NCBI RefSeq assembly: GCF_030519475.1
Contig: NZ_JAUMKD010000002.1
Coordinates: forward strand, 1,049,501 to 1,113,500
Source: Micromonospora sp. C28SCA-DRY-2
GTDB taxonomy: Bacteria; Actinomycetota; Actinomycetes; Mycobacteriales; Micromonosporaceae
DNA: 64,000 nucleotides
Direction: 5' to 3'
Below, in pieces: positions 24,363-33,167 of the stretch. Each line of letters begins with the position of its first letter. Within the stretch, counting starts at the first letter, position 1. The notes below the pieces were generated by a model. The model had not been told where the DNA came from. It worked only from the letters and a program-made list of their open reading frames with translations, and did not search any database. A program made the position numbers and the translations under genes.

Positions 24363-26390
24363 TCACGATCCGGCCGGCGGCGGCGGCTCGGCCGCCGGGG
24401 CCGCCGGCGTCGGAGGGAGGAAGAACAGCAGTTCCCGGAGCCGGTCGGTGGCGGTCGGCGGCAGCAGGCAGCGACCGGCGAGTTCCTCCAGGGAGGCGTA
24501 CGGGCCGCGCAGCCAGCGGTCGACGGTGAGCTGGCGGCACTGGTCGGCGGTCAGCCCGGGCAGGCCGGCGAGCACCTGATCCGGTACGGCGTTGACGTCG
24601 ATCAGGCCGCCGTCGTCGAACGTCCGGGGCAGGTCGGGCCGGCCGATCCGCAGTTCACCGCGGGCCGCCGGGTAGTGGTAGAGCAGGTACCGGGCGTGTT
24701 CCCGGCGGATCCGCCGCTCCTCCTCGGCGCGGAACCTGGCGCTGCCCTGGCCACCGGTGAGCGCCGCCCAGACCCCGCGGCTGAGCAGCACCACGTGCGC
24801 CGCCCCGATCAACCAGGTGACCAGCGCCAGGCCGAGGAAGATCACCGCCTCGGTACCGGGCACCTCGGCGTCCGGGTCCTCCAGGTTGAGCATGCTCACC
24901 TCGACCACGACGGCGACCAGGTAGCCGACGCCGACGAGCGCCAGCCGCCAACTGCGCCGCCAGGCGGCGTAGGTCAGCATCACCAGCCAGGTGAAGCAGC
25001 CGAAGGAGAGCAGGACCAGCGCGGTGCCCGCGATGGTGGCGGTCGCGCTCGCCCAGCCCGGCGACGGCGTCCGCTGGCGCTTGCCGGCTGGGGGCGGACC
25101 CGTGGCGGGCGGGGGCGGGAGGACCGGCGGTGGACCGTACCCGGGCAGGGGCGCGCCCCCGGGCGGCGAGCTGACCGGCGGCGGCCCGGCGGGCGGCGGC
25201 ACGGCGGCTGACGGACCGGACGGCGACGGCACGGCGGCCGGCCCGTCGGACGGCGACAGCACGGCGGCCGGCGAGGTGGCTCCCGGCTGGGGTGTCGTGC
25301 CCGGCGGTGCGCCCGGCGGTGGGCTCGACGGAAGGAACGCCCCGGCGGGCGATGCCAGCGGTGTGGCCGCCGGGTCGGACGGCCGTAACGCGGCAGCCGG
25401 CGATCCCAGCGGCGAGGCCGGCGCGGCGGGCGAGGCCGGCGCGGCGGGCGGTGCCGGTGACCCGGCGGCGGGCGGTGCCGGCGCTGGTGCTGCCGGGGGC
25501 GGTCCGGCCGGCGGGGACGCGGGAGCCGCCGGCGGCTGCTGCGGCGGGGCCATCTCGACGGCGGCCGGCGGCGGGGCTACCTCGACGGCAGCCGGCGGCA
25601 GTGCGGCCGCGGTGGGCGGGACGAGCGCCGGGTCGGAGCGGAGCATCCGCCGGTGCAGGTCCTGGAGCGCGTCGCCCGGCTCGATGCCGTACTCGTCGCG
25701 CAGCATCTCGTCGAACTCCCGGTAGGCGGCCAGCGCCTCGGCCTGCCGCCCGCTGCGGTACAACGCCAGCATCAGCTGGTGCCGCAGCCGCTCCCGCACC
25801 GGAAACTCAGCGGTCAGGTCCACCAGCTCGCCGATCAGCTCGCGATGCCGGCCCAGCCACAGCTCCAGGTCGGCCCAGCTCTCCAGGGCGCTGGCCCGCA
25901 GCTCGACCAGGCGCTGCCGGGCCGACTCGAAGTACGGCCCGGCGAAGCCGGTGAACGGCTCGCCCTGCCACAGCTCCAGGATGGAGCGCAGCTCGCCGAC
26001 CGCCTCGGCGGCCCGGCCCACCGCGCGGAGCCGCTCGGCCCGGCGCAGCCCGCGCTCGAACCGCACCGCGTCGACCCCCTCCGGCCCGACGCGGAGCTGG
26101 TAGCCGGCGTCGGTCAGCGTCAGCACCTGGCCCGGGCTGCGCGGTGACCGCTCCGGCTCGATCACCCGGCGCAGCCCGGCGACGTACTTCTGCACCACGT
26201 TGGTGCCGTTGGCCGGCGGCTCGTCCGGCCAGACCGCGTCCACGATCTGCGCGGTGGTGACCGGGCGCCCGGCGGCGAGCAGCAGCACGGCCAGCACGGC
26301 ACGCTGCTTGCCCGGCCCGAGGTCGAGTTCCCGCTCGCCGTACCAGGCCCGCTGGGGCCCGAGAATCTCGAAGCGCAGCGTCCCTGACAT
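24363..26390 (-). CDS. Membrane-anchored SARP-type regulator with C-terminal helix-hairpin-helix
   Basis: A 675-residue protein. Residues 1-100: OmpR-like winged helix (LDLGPGKQRAVLAVLLLAAG, IVDAVWPDEPP); 100-250: bacterial transcriptional activation domain (LWQGEPFTGFAGPYFES, EYGIEPGDALQDLHRRML). Together these are the AfsR/SARP regulator core. Then a ~180-residue Pro/Ala/Ser linker, three or four membrane helices (about 450-560) and a C-terminal helix-hairpin-helix-like segment (GLIDVNAVPDQVLAGLPGLT). A membrane-tethered transcription factor is implied. No biosynthetic cluster is near. Start ATG 26390. Confidence 0.8.
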   Translation of the reverse strand: MSGTLRFEILGPQRAWYGERELDLGPGKQRAVLAVLLLAAGRPVTTAQIVDAVWPDEPPANGTNVVQKYVAGLRRVIEPERSPRSPGQVLTLTDAGYQLRVGPEGVDAVRFERGLRRAERLRAVGRAAEAVGELRSILELWQGEPFTGFAGPYFESARQRLVELRASALESWADLELWLGRHRELIGELVDLTAEFPVRERLRHQLMLALYRSGRQAEALAAYREFDEMLRDEYGIEPGDALQDLHRRMLRSDPALVPPTAAALPPAAVEVAPPPAAVEMAPPQQPPAAPASPPAGPPPAAPAPAPPAAGSPAPPAAPASPAAPASPLGSPAAALRPSDPAATPLASPAGAFLPSSPPPGAPPGTTPQPGATSPAAVLSPSDGPAAVPSPSGPSAAVPPPAGPPPVSSPPGGAPLPGYGPPPVLPPPPATGPPPAGKRQRTPSPGWASATATIAGTALVLLSFGCFTWLVMLTYAAWRRSWRLALVGVGYLVAVVVEVSMLNLEDPDAEVPGTEAVIFLGLALVTWLIGAAHVVLLSRGVWAALTGGQGSARFRAEEERRIRREHARYLLYHYPAARGELRIGRPDLPRTFDDGGLIDVNAVPDQVLAGLPGLTADQCRQLTVDRWLRGPYASLEELAGRCLLPPTATDRLRELLFFLPPTPAAPAAEPPPPAGS

Positions 26391-26533
26391 GCGAGTTTCC
26401 CGCTCCTGACACCCCCGCTGCGTGCGCCACGGCAGTGCACGGCAGTCGGACCGCAGCATAGCGGCAGTGGTTCGGCCGTACCGGCCGGCAGCATCGGTCC
26501 GGCAGAGGCCACACCGCGTGGAGGAAAGAGATC

Positions 26534-27364
26534 ATGATGACGAACGGAACCGGCCGTGCCGGCACCGCCCGGCGCCGCGCCGGCGCCCTGGCCGCGGTTC
26601 TCACCGCGACCACCCTGGTCGCCGGTTGCGGCGCGACCGGGGCGGACTCCGGGGCCGGCGGGACCGCCTCGGCGAGCCCGACCGCCACCGGCAAGCAGGC
26701 GCTCCTCGCGGCGGTGCCGGACGGCAGCGAGGGCGCGTTCCGGTTCTCCGGCAAGGACGCCACCTCGGACCTGTCCGGCGTGGTGGACCCGGACGCGAAG
26801 GGCATCGACCTCACCGCCGCCGTGAAGGACCCGGAACACGGCTTCACCACGCGCATGTCGTTCCTGGTGGTCCAGGACCGGATCTGGATGAAGGTCAAGT
26901 TCACCGGCACCGAGGGGCTCACCGGCCTGCCCAAGCTGCCGAACCGCTGGATGGAGCTGGACCGCGCCAAGCTGACCGATCCGGACTCCACCCCGACCTA
27001 CGAGGGGGTGGACATCGGCAACGCCGGGCCGATCATCGAGGCCGCCACCACCGTCGAGGAGAAGGGCGACCGGACGTACGCCGGGATCGTCGACGTCAGC
27101 GGCGGCGAGGCCGCCAAGGCGGTCGGCGAGGAGGAGGTCGCCGCCCTCGGCGACGCGGCCCGGCAGGTGCCCTTCACCGCCGTCGTGGGCGCCGACGGGA
27201 ACCTCGCCTCGCTCACCCTGGCGGTGCCGGCCGCCGGTACGGCGGAGGCCTGGACGTACGTGGTGAAGTACGCCGACTACGGCTCGGCGCCGAAGCTCGC
27301 CGCGCCCAGCGGCGACGCCGCCCAGCCGGCACCGAAGCTGGCGTACCAGATGCTCAACGGCTGA
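26534..27364 (+). CDS. Lipoprotein of the LppX/LprAFG type
   Basis: A 276-residue protein with an Arg-rich N-terminus, hydrophobic segment and lipobox LVAGC (Cys about residue 33), so it is exported and lipid-anchored. The mature part, with DPEHGFTTRMSFLVVQDRIW and RIWMKVKF strands, fits the LppX_LprAFG fold, whose mycobacterial members carry lipids across the cell envelope; here the match is weak and the role is open. Start ATG 26534 follows GGAGGAAAGAG. It is divergent from the SARP gene (143 bp apart). A perfect 18-bp hairpin follows. Confidence 0.75.
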   Translation: MMTNGTGRAGTARRRAGALAAVLTATTLVAGCGATGADSGAGGTASASPTATGKQALLAAVPDGSEGAFRFSGKDATSDLSGVVDPDAKGIDLTAAVKDPEHGFTTRMSFLVVQDRIWMKVKFTGTEGLTGLPKLPNRWMELDRAKLTDPDSTPTYEGVDIGNAGPIIEAATTVEEKGDRTYAGIVDVSGGEAAKAVGEEEVAALGDAARQVPFTAVVGADGNLASLTLAVPAAGTAEAWTYVVKYADYGSAPKLAAPSGDAAQPAPKLAYQMLNG

Positions 27365-27376
27365 GCGTCGACGTGT

Positions 27377-27420
27377 CGACCGGGTGCCGCGGCCGCACGG
27401 GGGGCCGCGGCACCCGGTCG
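27377..27420 (+). terminator. Strong hairpin terminator after the lipoprotein gene
   Basis: A perfect 18-bp stem (27377-27394 with 27403-27420) and an 8-nt loop, starting 13 bp after the lipoprotein stop. Confidence 0.8.
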
Positions 27421-27428
27421 CGTCGCGG

Positions 27429-27559
27429 TCAGCGGCCGAGCACGGAGCCGCCATTGACCCCGAGCACCTGACCGGGTCCACGTAGCCGGCGGCCGGGCTG
27501 GCCAGGTAGCGGACGGCGGCGGCGACGTCGTCCGCTACGCCGGCCCGCCCGACCCCGCC
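27429..27559 (-). pseudogene. 3' remnant of an SDR-family oxidoreductase, frameshifted
   Basis: On the minus strand the DNA reads GRAGVADDVAAAVRYLASPA and AGYV, then after a frame change GQVLGVNGGSVLGR-stop (stop at 27429-27431). Joined, this is the usual C-terminus of a FabG-like short-chain dehydrogenase. The fragment lacks the Rossmann and YxxxK regions and ends, on the upstream side, exactly at the palindromic repeat at 27560. It therefore cannot be functional. Confidence 0.8.
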
Positions 27560-27614
27560 GATCATGAAGTTAGCGTCACCGCCATCGGCGTGTCGCGCCG
27601 ATAACTTCATGATC
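27560..27614. repeat. Palindromic element, 13-bp perfect terminal inverted repeats
   Basis: GATCATGAAGTTA at 27560-27572 and its exact complement at 27602-27614, separated by 29 bp that contain a second small hairpin (CGGCG/CGCCG, 27586-27600). AT-rich ends in a GC-rich background, REP/MITE-like. It abuts the broken SDR remnant. Confidence 0.8.
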
Positions 27615-27654
27615 GACGGGGGCGGGCCCGGGGGCGGGGGGCCGGGGGGTTGGG

Positions 27655-28773
27655 TTAGGGGTGGGGGTGGAGGGTTTTGCGGAGGTGGGTCAGGCGGGGG
27701 GCGAGGCTGGCGAGGCCGCCGGGGAAGAAGTAGACGGCCAGGATGAAGACGGTGCCGAGGACGAAGAGCGGCTGGGAGAGCGGGCGGCTGAGGATCGCGG
27801 GCAGGGCGTCCACCGCGTCGCTGGTGCCGAAGGCGACCAGCCGGTGGTCCAGGTACATGTAGAGGATGCCGCCGAGCACCGGGCCCCACCGGGTGCCCGG
27901 CCCGCCGAGCACCACCATGACCAGCAGCGACAGGGTCAGCTCGGAGGAGGTGATGTGCGGCGAGGCACCGCCGACGATCAGGCAGTAGACCACCCCGCCG
28001 GCCGCCGCCAGCCCGCCGGCCAGGGTGAACGCGACCAGCTTGAACCGGTACGGGTCGAGCCCGAGCACCCCGACCCGCCGCTCGTCGTCGCGCAGGCCGG
28101 CGAGCACCCGCCCGGTCGGCGAGCCGCTCACCCGGTGCACCACGAAGATCACCACGACCAGGTACGCCAGCGCCAGCCAGTAGAGGTTGACCGTGTTGGC
28201 CACCCCGACCAGCGCCGGGGGCAGGCCGGAGACGTCCAGCGGTAGCCCCTCCTCGCCGCCGGTGAGCCCGCCGAAGTCCCGGGCCACCAGGATCGCGCCC
28301 ACCTGGGCGAAGGCCAGCGTCACCATGGCGAACGCGATGCCGACCGTGCGCAGCGCGACGGCGCCGAGCAGCGCGGCGAGGATCGTGCCGCCGGTGATGG
28401 TCAGCACCGCGGCCTGCCACAGCGGCAGCCCGGCCTTGGTGACCAGGATGTCCGTGCCGTAGACACCGGCCGCGAAGTAGAGCGCGTGCCCGAAGGAGAG
28501 CATGCCGGTGCGGCCGAAGAGCAGGTCGTAGCCGGCCGCCAGGCCGCCGAAGACCAGGCACACGGCGAGCAGTTGCAGGGTGCCGGGCGAGTTCAGCGGG
28601 CCCTCGAAGATGCCCGGCAGGTGCACCGTCGAGTACGGCAGGATCAACGCCACCACCAGCGCGACCAGCGGCAGGAACGGGCGCACCCGGTGCCACCGGC
28701 CGGTGTCCGGCGTCAGTTCGGCGGGCACCGCCGCCGGCGGCGCCGGAACCTCGGGACTCTTGACCTCGGTCAT
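27655..28773 (-). CDS. livM: Branched-chain amino acid ABC transporter permease LivM
   Basis: A 372-residue membrane protein with about eight to ten helices, including the LivM hallmarks YDLLFGRTGMLSFGHALYFA, RDDERRVGVLGLDPYRFKLV and VMVVLGGPGTRWGPVLGG. The N-terminal ~30 residues are a cytoplasmic extension. It forms the translocation channel with LivH. Its start (ATG 28773) overlaps the livH stop by 4 bp. It is the last gene of a five-gene operon livJ-G-F-H-M. Urea or amide transport (urt-type) is an alternative substrate group, but no urease genes are near. Confidence 0.88.
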   Translation of the reverse strand: MTEVKSPEVPAPPAAVPAELTPDTGRWHRVRPFLPLVALVVALILPYSTVHLPGIFEGPLNSPGTLQLLAVCLVFGGLAAGYDLLFGRTGMLSFGHALYFAAGVYGTDILVTKAGLPLWQAAVLTITGGTILAALLGAVALRTVGIAFAMVTLAFAQVGAILVARDFGGLTGGEEGLPLDVSGLPPALVGVANTVNLYWLALAYLVVVIFVVHRVSGSPTGRVLAGLRDDERRVGVLGLDPYRFKLVAFTLAGGLAAAGGVVYCLIVGGASPHITSSELTLSLLVMVVLGGPGTRWGPVLGGILYMYLDHRLVAFGTSDAVDALPAILSRPLSQPLFVLGTVFILAVYFFPGGLASLAPRLTHLRKTLHPHP

Positions 28774-29660
28774 GCCGTTGCCACCTTTCCGGCGATGCCC
28801 TGCGGGCGCAGCAGCAGCACCACGGCCAGCAGCGCGACCACGCAGATGTCGCCCAGCCCGGAGGTGCCGTAGTAGTTCACGAACTGTTGCAGCAGGCCCA
28901 CCGCGACCGCCGCGTACGCGGACCCGACCACCGAGCCCATCCCGCCGATCACCACCACGATGAACGCGAAGATCAGCAGCGAGCCGCCCTGCCCCGGCGA
29001 GACGGTGCCGAAATAGACGCCGCCGAGCGCGCCGGCCAGCGCCGCGGCCGCCCCGCCGATCGCGAAGACCAGGGTGAACGCCTTGCGCACGTCGATACCG
29101 AGCGCGGTCACCATCTCCCGGTTCTCCACCCCGGCCCGGATCACCAGGCCGTAGCGGGTCCAGCGGAGGAAGGCGAGGATCGCGCCGAGCACCACCACCG
29201 CGGCGATGATCAGCAGCAGGCCGCCGTTGGGCACCTGCGCGCCGAGGACCCCGGTCACCTGCCGGGTCCAGTCGGGGCGCGGGAAGGGCCGGGCGTCCGC
29301 GCCCCAGGTGGCCTGGAGCAGCGCCACCCCGGCCAGCGACAGGCCGACGGTGACCAGCACCTGCTCGATGGTGCGCGAGTAGAGCGGCCGGATCAGCACC
29401 AGCTCGACCAGCACCGCCACCAGCGTGCCGGCGGCCACCCCGAAGGCGACCGCGAGCAGGAAGCCGAACCCGTCGCCGCCGGCGCCGGGCAGGTTGCCCG
29501 CCGCCCACCAGGTGGCGTACGCGCCGACGCCGAGGAACAGCCCGTGCGCGAAGTTGAGCACGTCGGCCAGGCCGAACACCAGCGAGAGCCCGGAGGCGAC
29601 CAGGAAGTAGAGCGCGGCCAGGCCGAGCCCGGTCAGCGTCAGCAGGACGATCGTGTCCAT
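28770..29660 (-). CDS. livH: Branched-chain amino acid ABC transporter permease LivH
   Basis: A 296-residue permease with about eight membrane helices. Marks: SGLSLVFGLADVLNFAHGLF near the N-terminus, GVENREMVTALGIDVRKAFT and VVIGGMGSVVGSAYAAVAVG. Pairs with LivM. Start ATG 29660 overlaps the livF stop by one base (TGATG), indicating coupled translation. Confidence 0.88.
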   Translation of the reverse strand: MDTIVLLTLTGLGLAALYFLVASGLSLVFGLADVLNFAHGLFLGVGAYATWWAAGNLPGAGGDGFGFLLAVAFGVAAGTLVAVLVELVLIRPLYSRTIEQVLVTVGLSLAGVALLQATWGADARPFPRPDWTRQVTGVLGAQVPNGGLLLIIAAVVVLGAILAFLRWTRYGLVIRAGVENREMVTALGIDVRKAFTLVFAIGGAAAALAGALGGVYFGTVSPGQGGSLLIFAFIVVVIGGMGSVVGSAYAAVAVGLLQQFVNYYGTSGLGDICVVALLAVVLLLRPQGIAGKVATA

Positions 29661-30427
29661 CAGTGCCCGTCCTTCCCGCCGGCCGGCCCGCCGGACGCGG
29701 CCGGCGCGTGCCCCTCGGCGGAGCCCACGCCGAGCAACGACTTGGTCAGCGCGGTCTCCAGCAGCAACCGCTGCGCGTCCCCGGCCCAGGCCACCTGACC
29801 GGCGGCCAGCACCACGGCGCCGCGGGCGAGCCGCCGGACCACCGCCAGGTTCTGCTCGACGAGCAGCACCGGCACGGACTCGGCGACCCGTTCGAGCACC
29901 TCGGCCACCTCGGTCACCACCTTCGGGGCCAACCCCTTGGTCGGCTCGTCGACCAGCAGCAGCCGGTTGTCGTTGAGCAGCACCCGGCCGATGGCGAGCA
30001 TCTGCTGCTGCCCGCCGGAGAGCGAACCGGCCCGCTGCCGGCCCCGCCGGTCCAGCTCGGGGAAGAGCGCGTACACCTTGTCGTACGCCGGGGTGGTGCC
30101 GCGCCGTTCGGCGAGCCGCAGGTTCTCCGCCACGGTGAGCCCGGCGAAGACGCACCGGTCCTCGGGCACGTAGCCGAGCCCGCCGCGGACCAGCCGGTGG
30201 GTCGGCCGGGCCAGCAGGCTCTGCGCGCCCATCCGGATGGCACCGCGCACCTCCCCGCCGCGCGGGGTGAGCCCGACGATGGCGCGCAGGGTGGTGGTCT
30301 TGCCGACGCCGTTGCGGCCGAGCAGCACGGTGACGCCGGTCGGGGCGACGGTGAACGACACCCCCTGGAGGATGTGCAGCCCGGCGATCCGGACCGACAG
30401 GTTCTCCACCTCGAGAATGGGTTCCAT
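29660..30427 (-). CDS. livF: Branched-chain amino acid ABC transporter ATPase LivF
   Basis: A 255-residue ATP-binding protein: Walker A GRNGVGKTT, signature LSGGQQQML, Walker B RLLLVDEPTKGLAPK and a following H-loop region with VEQNLAVV. The TKGLAPK string and the short length are typical for LivF. It powers transport together with LivG. Start ATG 30427, 0 bp after livG. Confidence 0.88.
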   Translation of the reverse strand: MEPILEVENLSVRIAGLHILQGVSFTVAPTGVTVLLGRNGVGKTTTLRAIVGLTPRGGEVRGAIRMGAQSLLARPTHRLVRGGLGYVPEDRCVFAGLTVAENLRLAERRGTTPAYDKVYALFPELDRRGRQRAGSLSGGQQQMLAIGRVLLNDNRLLLVDEPTKGLAPKVVTEVAEVLERVAESVPVLLVEQNLAVVRRLARGAVVLAAGQVAWAGDAQRLLLETALTKSLLGVGSAEGHAPAASGGPAGGKDGH

Positions 30428-31171
30428 CTACAGTGACTCCCCCAGGTAGGCCTCTTGCACGGTGGGGTTGGCCATCACCGTCTCCGGGGTGTCGCAGGCC
30501 AGCAGCGCGCCGTGGTGCATCACCGCGATCCGGTCGGCCAGCTCCAGGATCACGTCCATGTGGTGCTCCACCATCAGCACCGACCGGCCGCTGTCGCCGG
30601 TCAACGACCGGATCACCGCGACCAGTTCCGGCACGTCCTCGGCGCTGACCCCGGCCATCGGCTCGTCGAGCAGCATCACCCGCGGCTCGCCGGCCAGCAG
30701 CAGCGCGATCTCCAGCTTGCGCTTCTCGCCGTGGGCCAGCGTGCCGGCGAGCGCCGTACCCCGGTGGGCGAGGCCGACGCGGTCCAGCGCCGCGTCGGCG
30801 GCGGCGGCCACCTCCCGGTCGGCCGCCGCTCGCCGCCACAGCTTCATCGAGCCCCCGCGGTGCGCCTGTACGGCGAGCCGCACGTTCTCCCGCACGCTGA
30901 GCGAGCCGAAGACCGAGGACGCCTGGAAGGTACGGCCCAGTCCGAGACGGGCCCGCCGGTGCGGCGGCAGGGACGAGATGTCCTGCCCGTCGAGGGTGAC
31001 CCGTCCCTCCGTGGCCCGGCGCAGGCCGGTGATCAGGTTGAACAGTGAGGTCTTGCCGGCGCCGTTCGGCCCGATGACGCCGAGGAACTCCCCGGGCGCC
31101 AGGTCGAGGTAGACGCCGTCGACGATGGCGACCTCACCGATCCGCCAGGTCAGACCGCGGGTGGCGAGCAT
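30428..31171 (-). CDS. livG: Branched-chain amino acid ABC transporter ATPase LivG
   Basis: A 247-residue ATP-binding protein: Walker A GPNGAGKTS, LGLGRTFQASSVFGSLSVRE, an atypical signature LAHGEKRKLE in place of LSGGQ (usual for LivG), Walker B VMLLDEPMAGVSAED and VEHHMDVILELADRI. Start ATG 31171, 3 bp after the livJ stop. Confidence 0.88.
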   Translation of the reverse strand: MLATRGLTWRIGEVAIVDGVYLDLAPGEFLGVIGPNGAGKTSLFNLITGLRRATEGRVTLDGQDISSLPPHRRARLGLGRTFQASSVFGSLSVRENVRLAVQAHRGGSMKLWRRAAADREVAAAADAALDRVGLAHRGTALAGTLAHGEKRKLEIALLLAGEPRVMLLDEPMAGVSAEDVPELVAVIRSLTGDSGRSVLMVEHHMDVILELADRIAVMHHGALLACDTPETVMANPTVQEAYLGESL

Positions 31172-31174
31172 GGT

Positions 31175-32380
31175 TCAGCCCTTCATCGCCACGGCCGGCG
31201 GCGCGCTCTCGTCGCCGGTGAGGCTCTTCTGCGCGGTGGCCGTGAAGGTGGTGCCGCTGCCGGTCAGCTTGGCCTGGAACATCGGCTGGAGCAGGGCGTG
31301 GTCCTCGGCGCGGATGGTCATCTTGCCCTTCACGCCGTCGAAGCTCCAGCCCTCCAGCGCGGTGACCATCTTCTCGACGTCGTCGCCGCCCTCCTGCACG
31401 GCGCGGACGACCATCTGCGCGGCGGCGAAGCCGTCCGGGTGGAACAGGTCGAGGGTGCCGCCCGGGATCTTGGCCTTGGCGGCCTTGGTGGCCTCGTTGT
31501 CGGTGGCCCCGTCGAAGTAGTGCGACAGGAACGAGATCTTGCTGCCGGCCGCGCCGAAGGTGGGCCAACTGGCGCGGATGTCCAGGCCGGTGACGACGGT
31601 GGTGGAGGAGAGCACACCCTGCTGGTCGAGGGTCTGCCACATGGCCGGGGCGGTGGTGCCGGCCCAGGCGACGAAGAGCAGGTCCGGCTTGGCGGCCTTG
31701 ATCTGGCTGGCGAACGGGGTGAACTCGGTGGCGCTGGCCGGGGCCCGGACGCTGCTGACGGTCGCGCCGGCGCCGCCGATGACGGTCTTCACGGCCGCCT
31801 CGTTGGCGTCGCCGAAGGCGCCGTCCTGGGCGAAGACCACGACCTTCTTGCCGGCCGGGTCGCCGATGAACGACTTGGCGGTCAGCACGTCCTGGTACGA
31901 CTGCCGCCCGGACCGGAAGGTGTACTTGTTCGCGCCGGTCACCGCGTCGGTCGCGGCCGGCCCGGAGATGAAGAGCACCTTGTTCTGCGCGGCGATCGGC
32001 GCGACCTGGAGGGCCACCCCGGACGCCGTCGAACCCGCGATGATCTTGTGTCCCTTGCCGATCAGGTCCTTGGCCGCGGAGACCGCCTTCGCCGGGTCGC
32101 CGGCGTCGTCGACCTCGGTGATCTCGATGGACCGGTCGCCGACCTTGTTGGTGCCCTTGGTGGCGAAGTCGAGGCCGGCCTTGAACCCCTCGATGTACTG
32201 CTTGCCGTAGCTGGCCAGCGCTCCCGACTGGGAGTAGACCAGGCCAACCTTGACCGGGGCGGCGCTGTCGCCGCCACCGGAGGCGGTGTCCTGCGGGCTG
32301 CCACAGGCCGTGGCGGCGAGCGCCGCGGCCATCATCGTGGCGGTGGACAGGAACACCCGCCGCGTCGTCCGGACCGTCAT
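31175..32380 (-). CDS. livJ: Branched-chain amino acid ABC transporter substrate-binding lipoprotein
   Basis: A 401-residue type-1 periplasmic-binding-fold protein with a twin-Arg N-terminus (TVRTTRRVFLST) and lipobox LAATACGSP (Cys about residue 27). KVGLVYSQSGALASYGKQYI opens lobe 1; DLIGKGHKIIAGSTASGVAL and LFISGPAATDAVT are typical. It captures the solute outside the membrane for LivH/M. It is first in the operon; upstream at 32439-32448 lies the palindrome GTGACGTCAC, a possible operator. Start ATG 32380. Confidence 0.85.
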   Translation of the reverse strand: MTVRTTRRVFLSTATMMAAALAATACGSPQDTASGGGDSAAPVKVGLVYSQSGALASYGKQYIEGFKAGLDFATKGTNKVGDRSIEITEVDDAGDPAKAVSAAKDLIGKGHKIIAGSTASGVALQVAPIAAQNKVLFISGPAATDAVTGANKYTFRSGRQSYQDVLTAKSFIGDPAGKKVVVFAQDGAFGDANEAAVKTVIGGAGATVSSVRAPASATEFTPFASQIKAAKPDLLFVAWAGTTAPAMWQTLDQQGVLSSTTVVTGLDIRASWPTFGAAGSKISFLSHYFDGATDNEATKAAKAKIPGGTLDLFHPDGFAAAQMVVRAVQEGGDDVEKMVTALEGWSFDGVKGKMTIRAEDHALLQPMFQAKLTGSGTTFTATAQKSLTGDESAPPAVAMKG

Positions 32381-32791
32381 TGCGACTCCACGTGAGGACT
32401 CGGAGGGAAGGGAACTCGTTTGTCGGCTCACGCTAGAAGTGACGTCACGCACGGGCTATGTGGCCGAAACACACAAGTAACAGGGGTGGGATGGCCGACC
32501 GTAACAGCCTCCGACCTGCGACGGTGACGGCGTACCGGCGCGATGGGCGCGGCAGCCATGGCCGAAACCGGGCATGTGTCGCACCCCGCCACCGCCCCCC
32601 GCCGAACGCGGTACGCCGCCGACCCGTCCCGCGGCCCGGCCGGTGGCCGACGCAGGACCGCCCACCACTTTCGGGTGCCCGCACGGCGACCTCGCGGGCA
32701 CCCCGGCCCGCACTCGATAACGTCCTGTCGAGCTGCCCCTACAGACGGGGCATCCTCGGGCCACCCTGGTCCGGACCCGGCGAGGCAGCAC

Positions 32792-32864
32792 GATCATGCT
32801 CGATCAATGTTGTGGTGGCTTCCCACCGCACCCGAGGCCACTACAACAAGGAAACAGCGCGATC
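32792..32864. repeat. Imperfect palindromic element with 28-bp arms
   Basis: Arms 32792-32819 and 32837-32864 match at 20 of 28 positions when one is reverse-complemented; both ends read GATC, and the inner arms are TGTTGTGGTGGC / GCCACTACAACA. The 17-bp loop is GC-rich. REP/MITE-like extragenic palindrome. Confidence 0.7.
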
Positions 32865-32891
32865 TTCGCGGGTGCCCCCGCCGCGCCGCCC

Positions 32892-33000
32892 AGACGGGAC
32901 GCGCCGTCGGGAGTCCCAGGCGGGACGCTCCGGCGGGAGGCCCCCGGCGGGACACCCCCGGCAGGACGCCCCGACACCCCCGGCGGGACGCCCCGGCGGT
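32892..33000. repeat. Degenerate GC-rich tandem array
   Basis: About seven units of 13-16 bp with consensus GGCGGGACGCCCC, each drifting by a few bases. The unit is itself partly self-complementary. No coding potential is supported. Confidence 0.6.
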
Positions 33001-33086
33001 GGTCCGGTGCGTGGGGCAGCTCGTAAGCGTCCCCGGGCACCTGTCGCCGCCGCGGGGATGGGCCAGCTCACGAACGGCTGGCCGGT

Positions 33087-33113
33087 TGTCACGAATCGCC
33101 GCCCTGTCCGGTC
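33087..33113 (+). promoter_or_regulatory. Candidate ECF41-type (SigJ) promoter
   Basis: TGTCACG at 33087-33093, then 16 bp, then GGTC at 33110-33113. The promoter reported for ECF41 sigma factors is TGTCACA-N16-CGTC; two bases differ. It lies 54 bp before the oxidoreductase gene that accompanies the ECF41 sigma gene. Confidence 0.5.
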
Positions 33114-33167
33114 GTAGGTGCTTGACTGCGGCGTGAGGTGCCGCGGCAGGAAGGGAAGAGATCGATC

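Larger units (their letters stand above)
32381..33086. other. Long intergenic region with repeats upstream of livJ
   Basis: Holds the livJ upstream region with palindrome GTGACGTCAC (32439-32448), then GC-rich sequence without a supportable gene, a 73-bp imperfect palindrome (32792-32864) and a degenerate GC-rich tandem array (32892-33000). No tRNA or small-RNA structure is recognised. Confidence 0.5.

Noticed and set aside
24363..26390. SARP regulator as a sign of an antibiotic gene cluster
   Set aside because: No polyketide, peptide or terpene synthase or tailoring genes are in the window; flanking genes are housekeeping-like.
27655..32380. Urea (urt) transporter instead of branched-chain amino acid transporter
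   Set aside because: The families are similar, but no urease or amidase gene is near and the gene order J-G-F-H-M fits liv at least as well; substrate left open.
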